In this document: positions 48,482-58,620 of the stretch, in pieces
How positions within the stretch are numbered: the stretch's first letter is position 1
Layout: each line of letters opens with the position of its first letter
Assembly: GCA_012269545.1 (NCBI GenBank)
Contig: JAAXKB010000039.1
Coordinates: forward strand, 2,659-66,658
Direction: 5' to 3'
Length of the DNA: 64,000 nt
Source: Gammaproteobacteria bacterium
Lineage (GTDB): Bacteria > Pseudomonadota > Gammaproteobacteria > Pseudomonadales > Azotimanducaceae
The notes under the pieces: generated by a model
Database searches by the model: none
Told to the model about the DNA's origin: nothing
Seen by the model: the letters and a program-made list of their open reading frames with translations, nothing else
Translations under genes and position numbers: made by a program

Positions 48482-49753
48482 ATGGCGATCAATCACGTTG
48501 CACAGGGCTTGCGCCTGCTGGCAAACCCCAATGTCCGCCGAATGTTCATCGCCTATGTGGTGAGCTACACCGGCACCGCCATGGCACCCATCGCCATGGC
48601 CTTTGGCGTGTTAGAACTGACCGGCTCTGCAGCGGATGCTGCATTCGTGATTGCGGCTCCAACCGCCGCCTCGATCGTCGTGCTGCTTATCGGCGGCGTG
48701 ATCGCCGATCGCACCTCACGCAAACGGATTATGGTGTTAGCCGAAGTCACGGCGATGACTGCACAGTGCACGATCGCGTGGCTATTTATCTCTGGCAACG
48801 CGACGGTGCCCTTACTGACTGGCTGCATGCTGATCAACGGTATCGCCGTTGCCTTCCACGCGCCGGCGGCCACAGGACTCATCATTCAGCTGGTGCCAAG
48901 AAACGAGCTTCAAGCAACCAACGCGTTGCTCGGCATTGCCCGTAACAGCGCCGTCGCATTTGGTGCTGCCCTAGCAGGCGTACTGGTGGCCACCGTTGGA
49001 CCCGGTCTAACACTATTGATTGACGGCTTAAGTTTTGGTTTTTCCGCAATCCTGGTTTCGCTGTTACGACCCGTCGCTCAAGAAAGGACCCCACCCCAAT
49101 CCCTACTCAGGGATCTTCGATTGGGCTGGCAGGAATTCAGCCGGCATACTTGGCTTTGGGTCATCGTATTGCAGTTCTCTCTCATCGTCGCAGCCATGGA
49201 GGCCGTATTTGGGCTTCTCGGGCCAGCCGTCGCCAGAGACATGATGGGAGGGCCACGGGATTGGGGCTTCATCGCATCGGCCCATGGCATTGGTACTCTG
49301 CTAGGCGGTTTGTTGGGCATGCAGCTTCGACCCCGTCATCCGATGTATGTCGCGAGCTACTGCGTGCTGTTTTTCGCCCTAGTCCCGATGGCGCTGATCG
49401 TGCCTCTCGCCATGTGGGTTGTGGCGCTTGCGGCCTTGATCGGCGGCATCACAGGGCAGATCTTTGGCGTCTTCTGGTACACGACGCTGCAACAAAAAGT
49501 ACCTGCAAACATGCTGTCCAGGGTCAGCGCCTATGACCATCTCGGATCTATCGCGCTGGCGCCCTTGGGTATTATTCTTTTTGGCTTGCTGTACGAAAAC
49601 GGCGGACATCAACTGACGCTCACCGTCGCTGCACTCGTGGTCATCGTCCCTACGCTGCTGGTATTTACCGTTCAGGATGTGCGTCGCATGACCATTGAAT
49701 ACGAACCGCCAGCCAACGGCAGCGAATCTGTGGCAGCGTCAAAATCCCCCTAG
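48482..49753 (+). CDS. MFS transporter, EntS/MFS_3-like
   Basis: 423 residues with 10-12 predicted membrane helices. The loop 2-3 motif GGVIADRTSRKRIM is the major facilitator signature. The sequence resembles enterobactin-exporter-like MFS_3 members. The substrate cannot be inferred from the sequence. Good ribosome-binding site GGGAGG, 4 bases before the ATG. It is not obviously operonic with its neighbours. Confidence 0.88.
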   Translation: MAINHVAQGLRLLANPNVRRMFIAYVVSYTGTAMAPIAMAFGVLELTGSAADAAFVIAAPTAASIVVLLIGGVIADRTSRKRIMVLAEVTAMTAQCTIAWLFISGNATVPLLTGCMLINGIAVAFHAPAATGLIIQLVPRNELQATNALLGIARNSAVAFGAALAGVLVATVGPGLTLLIDGLSFGFSAILVSLLRPVAQERTPPQSLLRDLRLGWQEFSRHTWLWVIVLQFSLIVAAMEAVFGLLGPAVARDMMGGPRDWGFIASAHGIGTLLGGLLGMQLRPRHPMYVASYCVLFFALVPMALIVPLAMWVVALAALIGGITGQIFGVFWYTTLQQKVPANMLSRVSAYDHLGSIALAPLGIILFGLLYENGGHQLTLTVAALVVIVPTLLVFTVQDVRRMTIEYEPPANGSESVAASKSP

Positions 49754-49761
49754 TCCGCGGC

Positions 49762-50364
49762 CTACCACAATCGATCCTTGGCGTATTCTGGATAACTGGC
49801 GTCATAGGCCGCCGCATCAAACTCCGAAATCGTTTCCTGCAAAAACTCGCCGGCCGTGGGCAGACCTGCGCTTTCATCGCCCACCGACCACAATCGCGAA
49901 CGCATCAGCGCCTTGGCACATTGGAAATAGACCTCGTCCACTGCGATAACAATCACTGTGCGAGGCAGCTTGCCTTGATGCATAAATTGCTCGGTTACCC
50001 TCGCTTGGGCGGTCAGTTTGGCAGACCCATTGACGCGCACAATGGTGTTCGAACCCGGCACCATAAACATTAGGCTCATTCGTCCGTCACGCACGATATT
50101 TTTCAGAGAATCGAGGCGATTGTTGCCGCGCCAGTCCGGCATCAAAATCGTTGTTGGGTTCAAGATGCGAACGACTTCATCGCGGTCACCCCGCGGACTA
50201 GCGTCGGTGCCTTCAGGGCCCACCGTGGATAAAATCACAAATCGAGAAGCGCCGATCCAGCGTCGGTAAAGCGGCGTGATGTGATCGCATACCTTGTCGA
50301 TGGCGCCTTGCACCGTCACGTCATACAGCGCCTCCAGTTCAGAGACAGATTCAATGGTTTGCAT
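49762..50364 (-). CDS. Pyridoxamine 5'-phosphate oxidase-like FMN-binding protein
   Basis: 200 residues of the FMN split-barrel family, MSMEG_1061-like. FVILSTVGPEGTDASPRGDRDEVVRIL and IRVNGSAKLT-like segments are seen. It likely binds FMN or F420 and acts on small redox substrates; no specific activity can be stated. It lies 29 bases downstream of the GST gene on the same strand and may share its transcript. Confidence 0.85.
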   Translation of the reverse strand: MQTIESVSELEALYDVTVQGAIDKVCDHITPLYRRWIGASRFVILSTVGPEGTDASPRGDRDEVVRILNPTTILMPDWRGNNRLDSLKNIVRDGRMSLMFMVPGSNTIVRVNGSAKLTAQARVTEQFMHQGKLPRTVIVIAVDEVYFQCAKALMRSRLWSVGDESAGLPTAGEFLQETISEFDAAAYDASYPEYAKDRLW

Positions 50365-50393
50365 GGCTTTTCCTTTAACGTCCAGTCTGTCAA

Positions 50394-51134
50394 TCAGCTT
50401 TCTAAGCCACCGGTTGCTGGGGCGGGCCTCGCTCGCTGGTTGTAAAGCAGCGCGCGCAAAGCATCGAGTTCTTCCTTGGGCAGCTTGGAATAATCGTTCT
50501 GCATACTGGCGCCTACCGCCATACCGCGCTGCACCGCCGGGCGCTCGCTCAACTCGTCAAACCAGCGTTTGAAATATTTGAATTCGTTGATGTCCTGGCC
50601 TTGGCCTTCCCAATTTACCGTCCACGGATAACAAATCATGTCTGCGATGGTGTATCGATCGCCACACAAATAACGCTGGTTATACAGCTTGTTATTGAGG
50701 ACCCCATAAAACCGATTTACCTCATCGGTAAATCGAGTGATCGCATAGGACTGGTCGCCCGCATCTTCGCCTAAACGGCGAAAGTGCCCGCATTCCCCGG
50801 TCTTAGGGCCTTGATTAGCCATCTGCCATATGACCCATTGCACCACCTCGTACTTGCCTCGCGCATCGGCGGGCATGAACAGGCCAGTCTTCTCCGCGAT
50901 GTAGAGCATGATCGCGCCAGATTCAAAAACCGAGAGCGGTCCACCGCCATCATCGGGGGCATGATCCACCAGAGTCGGCATGCGGTTATTGGGGTTAATC
51001 GCAAGGAACTCGTCAGTAAATTGATCGCCCTTACCAATGTTGCACTCAATGATGTTGTAATCCAGTCCGCACTCTTCTAGCTGAATGGTCACTTTTTTGC
51101 CGTTGGGGGTCGGCCAGTAATGTAAGTCGAGCAT
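50394..51134 (-). CDS. Glutathione S-transferase family protein (YfcG/Ure2-like)
   Basis: 246 residues. N-terminal thioredoxin-like domain with LHYWPTPNGKKVTIQLEECGLDY and the glutathione-binding NRMPTLVDH and VFESGAIMLYIAEK; C-terminal helical domain with YTIADMICYPW. The TPNGKK type resembles E. coli YfcG/YghU, which reduce disulfides with glutathione. ATG at 51134 has AGGGA 8 bases upstream; the open frame to 51212 is not needed. Confidence 0.9.
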   Translation of the reverse strand: MLDLHYWPTPNGKKVTIQLEECGLDYNIIECNIGKGDQFTDEFLAINPNNRMPTLVDHAPDDGGGPLSVFESGAIMLYIAEKTGLFMPADARGKYEVVQWVIWQMANQGPKTGECGHFRRLGEDAGDQSYAITRFTDEVNRFYGVLNNKLYNQRYLCGDRYTIADMICYPWTVNWEGQGQDINEFKYFKRWFDELSERPAVQRGMAVGASMQNDYSKLPKEELDALRALLYNQRARPAPATGGLES

Positions 51135-51215
51135 GTCTTGATCCCTGATGTTTTGTCCCATTGACGGTATCCTGACTGGGTTGCAATGGCTATGACTACG
51201 ACTGGAGAGCATACC

Positions 51216-52019
51216 GTGGATACATCATTAACAGGGAGGACGGCACTGATAACCGGCGCCAGCAAGGGCTTGGGGCTGGCCATGGCCAAGGCGTTCTATT
51301 GCCATGGTGCCAGGGTTGTCCTGTTGGCACGCGGCGCGGCGGACCTAGCCGCCGCTGAAGAGGAAATCCGAGCCTTGGCGGTGGCAGACGAATATCGAGG
51401 GGACGCTGATGTCGACGCGTTTGTCTGTGATGTCACAGACGCAAAAGCCATCGTGGCGACACACCAACAGGCGGTGGATCGTTTTGGTGCCATCGATATT
51501 TTGGTAAACAATGCCGGCCAATCTGCGGCCAAGCCTTTTCTCAACATCACCGACGAAGAATGGCAGGCTGACTTGGATCTCAAACTGATGGCGGCGGTAA
51601 GACTGACCCGCCTCGTTTGGCCTGCCATGGCTGAGCGCAAATGGGGACGGATCATCAACCTGCTCAACGTCTTCGCAAAACTACCCGATGCGGGCACAGC
51701 GCCAACGTCGATTTCCCGCGCTGCGGGCATGGCGCTGACCAAGGTGCTTAGCGCGGAGGGGGCGGCGGACAACATACTGGTGAACGCCATGCTGATTGGT
51801 TTTATTGAGAGCGATCAAATCCGTCGCCAGCACGACGCGAGCGACGGGTCACTGTCTCTTGAGGCATTCATCGCAAAAGCTGGCCAGCGACTGCCAATGA
51901 AACGCATGGGTAAGGCAGATGAGGCCGCTGATTTGGCTCTGTTTTTAGCCAGTGAGCGCGCCTCTTATTTGACTGGCTGTGCGATCAATATGGATGGCGG
52001 GCTGTCCAAGGCTGTTTAA
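51216..52019 (+). CDS. Short-chain dehydrogenase fold protein with altered active site
   Basis: 267 residues. The Rossmann part is intact: TGASKGLG at 13-20, DVTD and NNAG at 98-101. The catalytic residues are not: the Ser of the INxSS motif is Asn151, the Tyr of YxxxK is Thr164 and its Lys is Arg168 (TSISRAAG). As I recall, other proteobacterial SDRs share this TSxSRAAG form, so it looks like a kept variant rather than decay. GTG at 51216 has GGAGA upstream; ATG at 51186 would add ten poorly conserved residues. Divergent from the GST gene. Confidence 0.85.
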   Translation: MDTSLTGRTALITGASKGLGLAMAKAFYCHGARVVLLARGAADLAAAEEEIRALAVADEYRGDADVDAFVCDVTDAKAIVATHQQAVDRFGAIDILVNNAGQSAAKPFLNITDEEWQADLDLKLMAAVRLTRLVWPAMAERKWGRIINLLNVFAKLPDAGTAPTSISRAAGMALTKVLSAEGAADNILVNAMLIGFIESDQIRRQHDASDGSLSLEAFIAKAGQRLPMKRMGKADEAADLALFLASERASYLTGCAINMDGGLSKAV

Positions 52020-52024
52020 CACGT

Positions 52025-54310
52025 TTAGCGCACAGCTTTGCCAAGGCGGGCAGGCATCACCTTGCTCAGCCCTAACCGCACCAGTTCGCGATTGAGAAAA
52101 GGGGTGACTTCTTCTGCTGTGCCCATGCGCATGACGCGCGCCAGAATCCGACGCGCATCACTGCGCTTGATGTTACGAATCACCCACTTCACGCGCAGCA
52201 GGTGCGTCGCATTCATAGAGAGCACGTGGTAACCCATGGCCATCAGGAGAATAGCTCCCGCAGGCGTTCCCGCCAGTTCGCCGCAAATTCCCAGCGGTTT
52301 TTCTTCGGCGTGCACGGCCCGAGCCACCTCTCTTAGTGCAGTGATTACCGCTGGGTGAATTTCTTGATACAGATCGGCAACTCTCGGGTTGTTCCGATCA
52401 ACCGCCAGCAGGTACTGGGTCAGATCGTTAGACCCAACGGCGACGAAATCTGCTTCTTTAGCCAACAAACGCGCCTGATACACAGCGGCTGGTACTTCAA
52501 TTAAGACGCCAATCTGTGGACGTTTTACCTGCACACCCTCTTCAACCACCTCGGCATAGGCCTGATCGATCAGGCGTTTTGAGCGCCGAAATTCAGTCAA
52601 ACTAGAGATCATTGGCAGCATGATGCGCAAGTCACCGAGCAATCCCGCGTTGGCCTTGAGCATGGCCCGCACTTGCACCAGAAAAATCTCGGGATGATCT
52701 AGCGTAACGCGAATACCACGCCAACCCAAAAATGGATTCTCTTCCTGAATCGGAAAATAGGAGAGCGATTTATCGCCGCCAACATCCAGCGTCCGCATCG
52801 TCACCGGTCGGGGCTCAAAGGCTTCCATATGATCGCGATACAGGTTCCTTTGTTCCAACTCTGTCGGAAAACGGTCTTTACTCATGAAGGGAACTTCCGT
52901 GCGGAATAAGCCGATGCCCTCGGCGCCTCGATCCAGCGATCGAGTAATATCGCCGCTCAGACCAATGTTTACCCAAAGCTGCAAGCGCCACCCATCTCGA
53001 GTCACACAGGGCAGTTCCTTCAGCTCGTTGAGCTCTTCGGCAAAAACACGCTCTTGATCTAGCAGAGAAGTATTTTCTAACAATCTTTGTTCGCTGGGCT
53101 GAGTGTACACCTCACCGTAGTGGCCATCCACGATGAGGGTTACTCCCTCCAGTTCATATGCAGGCAGATCCAACGCGCCCATCACTGCGGGAATACCCAT
53201 GGCCCGCGCCAATATCGCCACATGGGAATTTCCGGAGCCTCGAACGGACACCACCGCCCGCAGCTGATCTGCTGGAATGGCACCCAACATCGCCGGCGTG
53301 ATTTCCTCCCCTACCAAAATAGCGTTATCAGGGAACTGCGTTTTCTTCTCGCGAATACGCTGCAAATAGGCAAGCACGCGAATCCCAAGATCTTTCACGT
53401 CAGTACCGCGCTCGCGCAGATACTCGTCGTCCATCACCTCGAAACGGCTGACGTGCTGGCGAATGACTTTGCGCAACGCACCCTGGGCCCATTCTCCGCG
53501 CCGCACCACCTCACGCATATCGCCAGCGAGAGCGGAGTCATCCAACATATGCAAATACGCCTCAAACAGAGCCAATTCTTCTTGCGGCAAGCTTGTCTGT
53601 AAGGACTGAATCAGACTGCGAATGTCGTTGCGCACCGCCTCTATAGCACGATCGAGAAGCATCAATTCAACCGATATGTCTTCCGCAGGCCGACTGGGTA
53701 CGGCATCCAAATCCGCGCCGGGGTGCATCACTACGCCGGTCCCAATACCGATACCTGGCGCACCAGCAAAACCTTTAAAGAGCCCGTCATCAATCAGATT
53801 AATCGCTCCATCGGCAACAATCGGACTGCCCACCGCCTCGGCATGAGCCACACTGGTGGCGAGCTGCGCAGATAGGGTAACCAAGAATGCTTCTTCCGAT
53901 TCATCGAAGCGGCGGGGTTCCCGCTGTTGCACAACCAGTACGCCGAGTACTCGGCCCTGATGCAGAATCGGAACACCTAAAAAAGCGTTGAACGGCTCTT
54001 CTCCGATCTCAGGCACGAAATGGAAATTAGGGTGGCTGGGCGCGGCGTTTAGGTTCAAAGGCTCTGAGCGTCGACCGACCAAACCCACCAGACCTTGGTC
54101 CTGAGACAACAGTACCTCGCCAATACGGCTGGCATTCAAGCCTTCGGTCGCCGCTAAAACGTAGCCATTGTCACGACTAGAGGTTAGATAAATTGAGCAC
54201 ACTTCGGTGCCGAGGGCTTCTCGAATATGCGCGGCCAGCAGCTGCAGCGAGGCCGCAAAGCTTCCCTCCTGGGTCACGTCCTGAACTATTTTTCGCAGCA
54301 CGTTAAGCAT
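52025..54310 (-). CDS. ptsP: Nitrogen-PTS enzyme I (PtsP)
   Basis: 761 residues. A GAF sensor domain (about 1-160) joined to phosphoenolpyruvate-protein phosphotransferase. The phosphorylated histidine is His363 (SGNSHVAILARAMGIP). The TIM-barrel part holds GIGLFRTEVPFM, TLDVGGDKSL and VGSNDLTQYLLAVDRNN. It passes phosphate to NPr and IIA-Ntr to adjust nitrogen, potassium and stress responses; those genes are not in the window. It lies 11 bases downstream of rppH, a linkage found in E. coli and Pseudomonas. Confidence 0.97.
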   Translation of the reverse strand: MLNVLRKIVQDVTQEGSFAASLQLLAAHIREALGTEVCSIYLTSSRDNGYVLAATEGLNASRIGEVLLSQDQGLVGLVGRRSEPLNLNAAPSHPNFHFVPEIGEEPFNAFLGVPILHQGRVLGVLVVQQREPRRFDESEEAFLVTLSAQLATSVAHAEAVGSPIVADGAINLIDDGLFKGFAGAPGIGIGTGVVMHPGADLDAVPSRPAEDISVELMLLDRAIEAVRNDIRSLIQSLQTSLPQEELALFEAYLHMLDDSALAGDMREVVRRGEWAQGALRKVIRQHVSRFEVMDDEYLRERGTDVKDLGIRVLAYLQRIREKKTQFPDNAILVGEEITPAMLGAIPADQLRAVVSVRGSGNSHVAILARAMGIPAVMGALDLPAYELEGVTLIVDGHYGEVYTQPSEQRLLENTSLLDQERVFAEELNELKELPCVTRDGWRLQLWVNIGLSGDITRSLDRGAEGIGLFRTEVPFMSKDRFPTELEQRNLYRDHMEAFEPRPVTMRTLDVGGDKSLSYFPIQEENPFLGWRGIRVTLDHPEIFLVQVRAMLKANAGLLGDLRIMLPMISSLTEFRRSKRLIDQAYAEVVEEGVQVKRPQIGVLIEVPAAVYQARLLAKEADFVAVGSNDLTQYLLAVDRNNPRVADLYQEIHPAVITALREVARAVHAEEKPLGICGELAGTPAGAILLMAMGYHVLSMNATHLLRVKWVIRNIKRSDARRILARVMRMGTAEEVTPFLNRELVRLGLSKVMPARLGKAVR

Positions 54311-54321
54311 GAAGTGAAACC

Positions 54322-54870
54322 TTACTGAACGGTAGCGTGAGTGGCAGCCTCGTTTGCGGCGCGCCGTCTGTTCGGCAGGTATTGCGCTAATTCGACCAAC
54401 GCGCGTCGATAAACATCCTGTTTAAAGTCCACGACCTGTTTGATTGGGTAGTAATAACTTACCCATTGCCAGTCATCAAATTCAGGTTTGCTGTGCAGGT
54501 CGAGACGCACGGCATCATCAGGTGCATGCAGTTGGAGCAAAAACCACTTTTGTTTCTGCCCCACAAAACCAGGAGTGGAATTGTTACGCCGCATGTGCCG
54601 GGGCAGGCGATAGCGGAGCCATGATGAGGTTTGGCCCAAGACAGTCACAGCATCTGCAGTTACACCAATTTCTTCGTAAAGCTCCCTGAAAACCGCATCT
54701 TCAGGAGATTCACCGGTGTTGATGCCGCCTTGGGGGAACTGCCACGCATTAAATCCGCCCACGCGCCGCGCCCATAAAACCCTATTGGCTGGTGCGTTCG
54801 GCAACGGCGGCTGCAGCAGCACGATCCCAACGTTCGGACGAAACCCGTGCTTATCGATATTCGCGTTCAT
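54322..54870 (-). CDS. rppH: RNA 5'-pyrophosphohydrolase RppH
   Basis: 182 residues. It trims the 5' triphosphate of mRNA and triggers RNase E decay. The Nudix box is [22 protein letters not shown]-like at about 47-68. [11 protein letters not shown] at the start and WRYRLP-like SSWLRYRLP are typical. It has a strong ribosome-binding site, GGAGGAGG, 4-6 bases before the ATG. Confidence 0.96.
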   Translation of the reverse strand: MNANIDKHGFRPNVGIVLLQPPLPNAPANRVLWARRVGGFNAWQFPQGGINTGESPEDAVFRELYEEIGVTADAVTVLGQTSSWLRYRLPRHMRRNNSTPGFVGQKQKWFLLQLHAPDDAVRLDLHSKPEFDDWQWVSYYYPIKQVVDFKQDVYRRALVELAQYLPNRRRAANEAATHATVQ

Positions 54871-55018
54871 TTACCTCCTCCTCTTCGCCCACCTTACAAC
54901 AATATGCGAGATGGACACGGGATTTATTGCCCAAGGCGTATCGATTCGTCACTTATTGCGTCAAACATGACAGAATCCTCCGCTTGCTAACACAATCTGA
55001 GATGCCAACCGTCTAATC

Positions 55019-57085
55019 ATGCCAAATACCCTGCAGCACGAAACCAGCCTTTACCTCAAACAACACGCGGAGCAGCCCGTCCATTGGCAGCTATGGAGCG
55101 ACGAGACGTTGGCCGAAGCGAAATCGGCGGACCGTCCGATTTTCCTCTCTATTGGCTACGCGGGCTCCCATTGGTGCCAGGTGATGTCGCGAGAATCCTT
55201 CAGCGACCCGATGACAGCTCGCGTATTGAACGAGCATTTTTGCTGCATCAAGGTCGATCGAGAGGAACGACCTGATCTGGACAAAGTCTATTTGAGCGCC
55301 ATGCAGCTGCTCACCCAACATGGTGGCGGTTGGCCCTTGAACCTGTTCTTAGATCCACAAACCCAATTGCCGTTTTTTGCGGGCACCTACTTCCCTGTGG
55401 ACACCCAAAACGGCCAGCCGGGCTTTGCAGACTTGCTGATGCGCCTACACGAGGCCTTCGACCAACAACGCGAGGAACTCACGAGTCAGAGCGAGAAGCT
55501 CGCTAACACGCTGAAACAACTTTCACCGCCAGTCCTGGATCCGAAGATGTCGGATGAGGCTCTGATCGATATCTGTCGGGAGAGTTTGGCCGAACGCTTC
55601 GATTCAGCTGAGGGCGGTTTCGGGCAGAGTATGAAATTTGCCATGCCGGGCAGCATTGAGCGACTGCTCAAAAACTGGGCCTACAGCAGGCGCGCTCAGG
55701 TCACAGACAAAGACAGCTTGGACATGGTCATGACAACTCTGACGCAAATGGCGCGTGGTGGTCTTTTCGATCACTTGGGCGGCGGTTTTTTTCGCTATGC
55801 CAAGGACCGACAATGGCGCTCACCGCATTTCGAGAAGGTACTTTACGACAACGCCCAATTACTCAACGTTTACTCGCACGCGCTGAAGCTAGGTGGCGAT
55901 GCGTTATTTGAGGACGCGCTCTCCAGCACGTTGGGTTGGCTGATACGAGAAATGCGTCATGCGTCCGGCGGCTTCTTTGCGAGCCAGGACGGTGACAGCC
56001 TCGGCCAACGAGGCCGGCACTATCTGTGGCGCCGCGAGCAGGCGAAAAAGCTGTTGGACGACGATGCTTATCTGCTGATCGAGACACTGTATGCGTTGGA
56101 CAAACCCGCTAGTGCCGAAAATCACTGGATCTTGCATCGACGGGATTCCTACCGGTCTGTGATCGAACGACTGTCCATGGATGAAGGCAACGCTAACACA
56201 CTGCTAAAGCGCGCCAGAGAGGTGCTGCTTACCTCGCGCTCAGAACGCACGCCGCCCATCACCGACAAAAAAGTCCTCAGCGGCTGGAATGGACTGCTTA
56301 TGGCGGGGTTATGCAGCGCCGCCGAGGCCCTTGCCGACGAAACCTGGTTGGATACGGCCCAAGAAATAGCCGATTTTTTGCGCGAAAACTGCTGGGACGG
56401 CAAGAGTTTGAGTGTTTGCTGGCAGGATGGTCATCGACAGCCACAAGGCTTTATGGATGACTACGCCAACGTCCTGCACGGCTTGGTCACCTTACTGTCG
56501 CACCGCTGGCGCGAGACCGATGCAGCCTTCGCCGTCGCCTTGGCAGATGCAGCCATGGCGTTGTTTTATGATGTTGAGAACGGCGGGTTTTATTTTACTG
56601 CTGCCAATCAGCCTGACTTGATCTTCAACCCCAAACCGAGCTTCGACGAAGCATTGCCCCCGGGTAATGCGACTCTCGCCAACGCCCTGCTGCACTTGGG
56701 ACAAGTGCTTGGGAACGCGACGTATTTGGACGCGGCGACGAACACTCTGCGTTGGGCGCGAGCAGCCATGGAACGCTACCCCGCCAATCACTGCAGTTTC
56801 ATCAGCGCCCTGCAATCCAGTGTCGCGCAGGACCAGACGGTTATTTTACGCGGACCGGAAATAGAAATGCAGCATTGGCGGCAGACGCTTTGCCAAGGTT
56901 ACCAGCCATGGCTTCACATCTATTGCTTGCCCTACGATCTCAGAGGTCCAGTGCCGAATTACCTTCCCGGCTTGGTCAGTGCAGCAACGCGCAGCCAAGT
57001 CAGCGCCTTTGTCTTTGAGGACGGACGCACCAGCGCGGCGATCAATGACCTTGAAGAATTGCGGCAAGTGTTGGGCGGCAGCTAG
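55019..57085 (+). CDS. DUF255/YyaL thioredoxin-domain protein
   Basis: 688 residues. An N-terminal thioredoxin-like domain (about 1-160) and a C-terminal six-hairpin glycosidase-like part with [13 protein letters not shown] and [13 protein letters not shown] are characteristic of the YyaL/spermatogenesis-associated protein 20 family. The conserved CHWC of the family is SHWC here (Ser50-His-Trp-Cys53), so a CxxC thiol pair is not available. Function of the family is unknown. The gene converges with gcvPB; their stop codons overlap (57082-57085). Confidence 0.9.
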   Translation: MPNTLQHETSLYLKQHAEQPVHWQLWSDETLAEAKSADRPIFLSIGYAGSHWCQVMSRESFSDPMTARVLNEHFCCIKVDREERPDLDKVYLSAMQLLTQHGGGWPLNLFLDPQTQLPFFAGTYFPVDTQNGQPGFADLLMRLHEAFDQQREELTSQSEKLANTLKQLSPPVLDPKMSDEALIDICRESLAERFDSAEGGFGQSMKFAMPGSIERLLKNWAYSRRAQVTDKDSLDMVMTTLTQMARGGLFDHLGGGFFRYAKDRQWRSPHFEKVLYDNAQLLNVYSHALKLGGDALFEDALSSTLGWLIREMRHASGGFFASQDGDSLGQRGRHYLWRREQAKKLLDDDAYLLIETLYALDKPASAENHWILHRRDSYRSVIERLSMDEGNANTLLKRAREVLLTSRSERTPPITDKKVLSGWNGLLMAGLCSAAEALADETWLDTAQEIADFLRENCWDGKSLSVCWQDGHRQPQGFMDDYANVLHGLVTLLSHRWRETDAAFAVALADAAMALFYDVENGGFYFTAANQPDLIFNPKPSFDEALPPGNATLANALLHLGQVLGNATYLDAATNTLRWARAAMERYPANHCSFISALQSSVAQDQTVILRGPEIEMQHWRQTLCQGYQPWLHIYCLPYDLRGPVPNYLPGLVSAATRSQVSAFVFEDGRTSAAINDLEELRQVLGGS

Positions 57086-58620
57086 CCTGCGCTGACATCA
57101 CGCCAGGTCAAATCCAGCTCCCTCGCTGCCTTAACATCGTCCAAACGCCGCACCGGTGTGGTATACGGCGCTTGCTTGACGAAATCTGCGTCTCGCTGAG
57201 CTTCTTCACGCACCGCGATCATTGCATCTACAAAGGCGTCCAGCTCTTGTTTGCTCTCTGTTTCGGTCGGTTCGATCAAAAAGCATTCTGGCACCAAAAG
57301 CGGGAAATATGTGGTGGGGGAATGCACGCCATAATCCAGCAGCCGCTTGGCCATATCCATGGCATTCACCCCCAGTTCCTTGCTTTCCTTTTGATAGGTG
57401 ACAATGAACTCGTGAGTTGCTCGACGCGACGGATACGCTAGCTGAAATCCCGCCTTGGTCAGCCGCGCGGCCATGTAGTTAGCATTCAACGTCGCAAATT
57501 GCCCCACGCGATGCATGCCTTCTTTGCCCAGCATCAGCGCATAGGACAGGGCACGCAGCAAAATACCGGCGTTGCCTGCAAAGCCCGAGAGGGTTCCGAT
57601 ACTCAGGGGCAGATCCTCGGCACCCATCCAGCGGTAGCGATCACCACTGTCCGCTTCAACCTTCTCAACGACGGGTAGCGGCAGGTGGGGCAGGAGACGT
57701 TCGCCTACGCCTACGGGACCGGCACCCGGTCCGCCGCCGCCATGCGGCGTGGCAAAGGTTTTATGCAGGTTCATGTGCAATACATCGAAACCCATATCAC
57801 CGGGTTTAACCTTGCCCAAGATCGCATTGAGGTTAGCTCCGTCGTAATACAGCAAACCACCCGCGTCGTGCACCGTGGCGGCAATGGCCTCAATCTGCCG
57901 CTCAAACACCCCGCAGGTTGAGGGGTTGGTCATCATTAAGCCGGCGGTTTGCGGCCCAACTTTTTCTTTCAACGCTTCTAAGTCTACGTCACCTTCGTTA
58001 TTCACCGGCACTTCCGTGACTTTGTACCCGCACATCACTGCTGTGGCCGGATTGGTACCATGAGCCGCCGTAGGCACGATGATCTCAGTGCGCGCATCGT
58101 CTCCGCGAGCTTCGTGATAGGCACGAATCATGGCAACACCGGCAAACTCACCCTGGGCACCTGCCATGGGTGCCAGCGACACACCACGCATACCGGTCAC
58201 GTCCTTGAGAATTTCTTGCAAATCATACATGCAGGCCAGGTGACCCTGACTAGCCGACTCAGGAGCCAAGGGATGGCGGCCCACGAACCCGGGCAAGCTA
58301 GCGGCCTTGTGCGCCCCTCTGGGGTTGTACTTCATGGTGCAAGACCCCAGCGGATAAAACATGGTGTCAATCGCATAGTTTTGACGGGATAGGTTGGTGA
58401 AATGCCTGACCGCCTGCAGTTCCGAGACCTCAGGCAATGCAGGCGTGTCCTGACGCAGCAAGTGATCGGGTATGTCTGCCAAGCAAGTGGTATCGGTGCC
58501 GTCTACCCGTTGCGCCGAGGCCCGCCGATTGGCCGAACTTAATTCAAAAATAGACTGTCCCTGTGCCATATCGCTGGTTCCTCTGCCCATCGGCGCCTTA
58601 GCTGTATTCATGTCGGTCAT
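57082..58620 (-). CDS. gcvPB: Glycine dehydrogenase (decarboxylating) subunit 2
   Basis: 512 residues, the C-terminal half of P-protein as a separate polypeptide. It holds the PLP lysine, Lys287, in [16 protein letters not shown]. With gcvPA it decarboxylates glycine and loads the aminomethyl group on GcvH. The gcvPA stop overlaps its ATG (ATGA). Split P-protein is usual in Firmicutes and archaea and less common in gammaproteobacteria, where one polypeptide of about 950 residues is the rule. Confidence 0.96.
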   Translation of the reverse strand: MTDMNTAKAPMGRGTSDMAQGQSIFELSSANRRASAQRVDGTDTTCLADIPDHLLRQDTPALPEVSELQAVRHFTNLSRQNYAIDTMFYPLGSCTMKYNPRGAHKAASLPGFVGRHPLAPESASQGHLACMYDLQEILKDVTGMRGVSLAPMAGAQGEFAGVAMIRAYHEARGDDARTEIIVPTAAHGTNPATAVMCGYKVTEVPVNNEGDVDLEALKEKVGPQTAGLMMTNPSTCGVFERQIEAIAATVHDAGGLLYYDGANLNAILGKVKPGDMGFDVLHMNLHKTFATPHGGGGPGAGPVGVGERLLPHLPLPVVEKVEADSGDRYRWMGAEDLPLSIGTLSGFAGNAGILLRALSYALMLGKEGMHRVGQFATLNANYMAARLTKAGFQLAYPSRRATHEFIVTYQKESKELGVNAMDMAKRLLDYGVHSPTTYFPLLVPECFLIEPTETESKQELDAFVDAMIAVREEAQRDADFVKQAPYTTPVRRLDDVKAARELDLTWRDVSAG

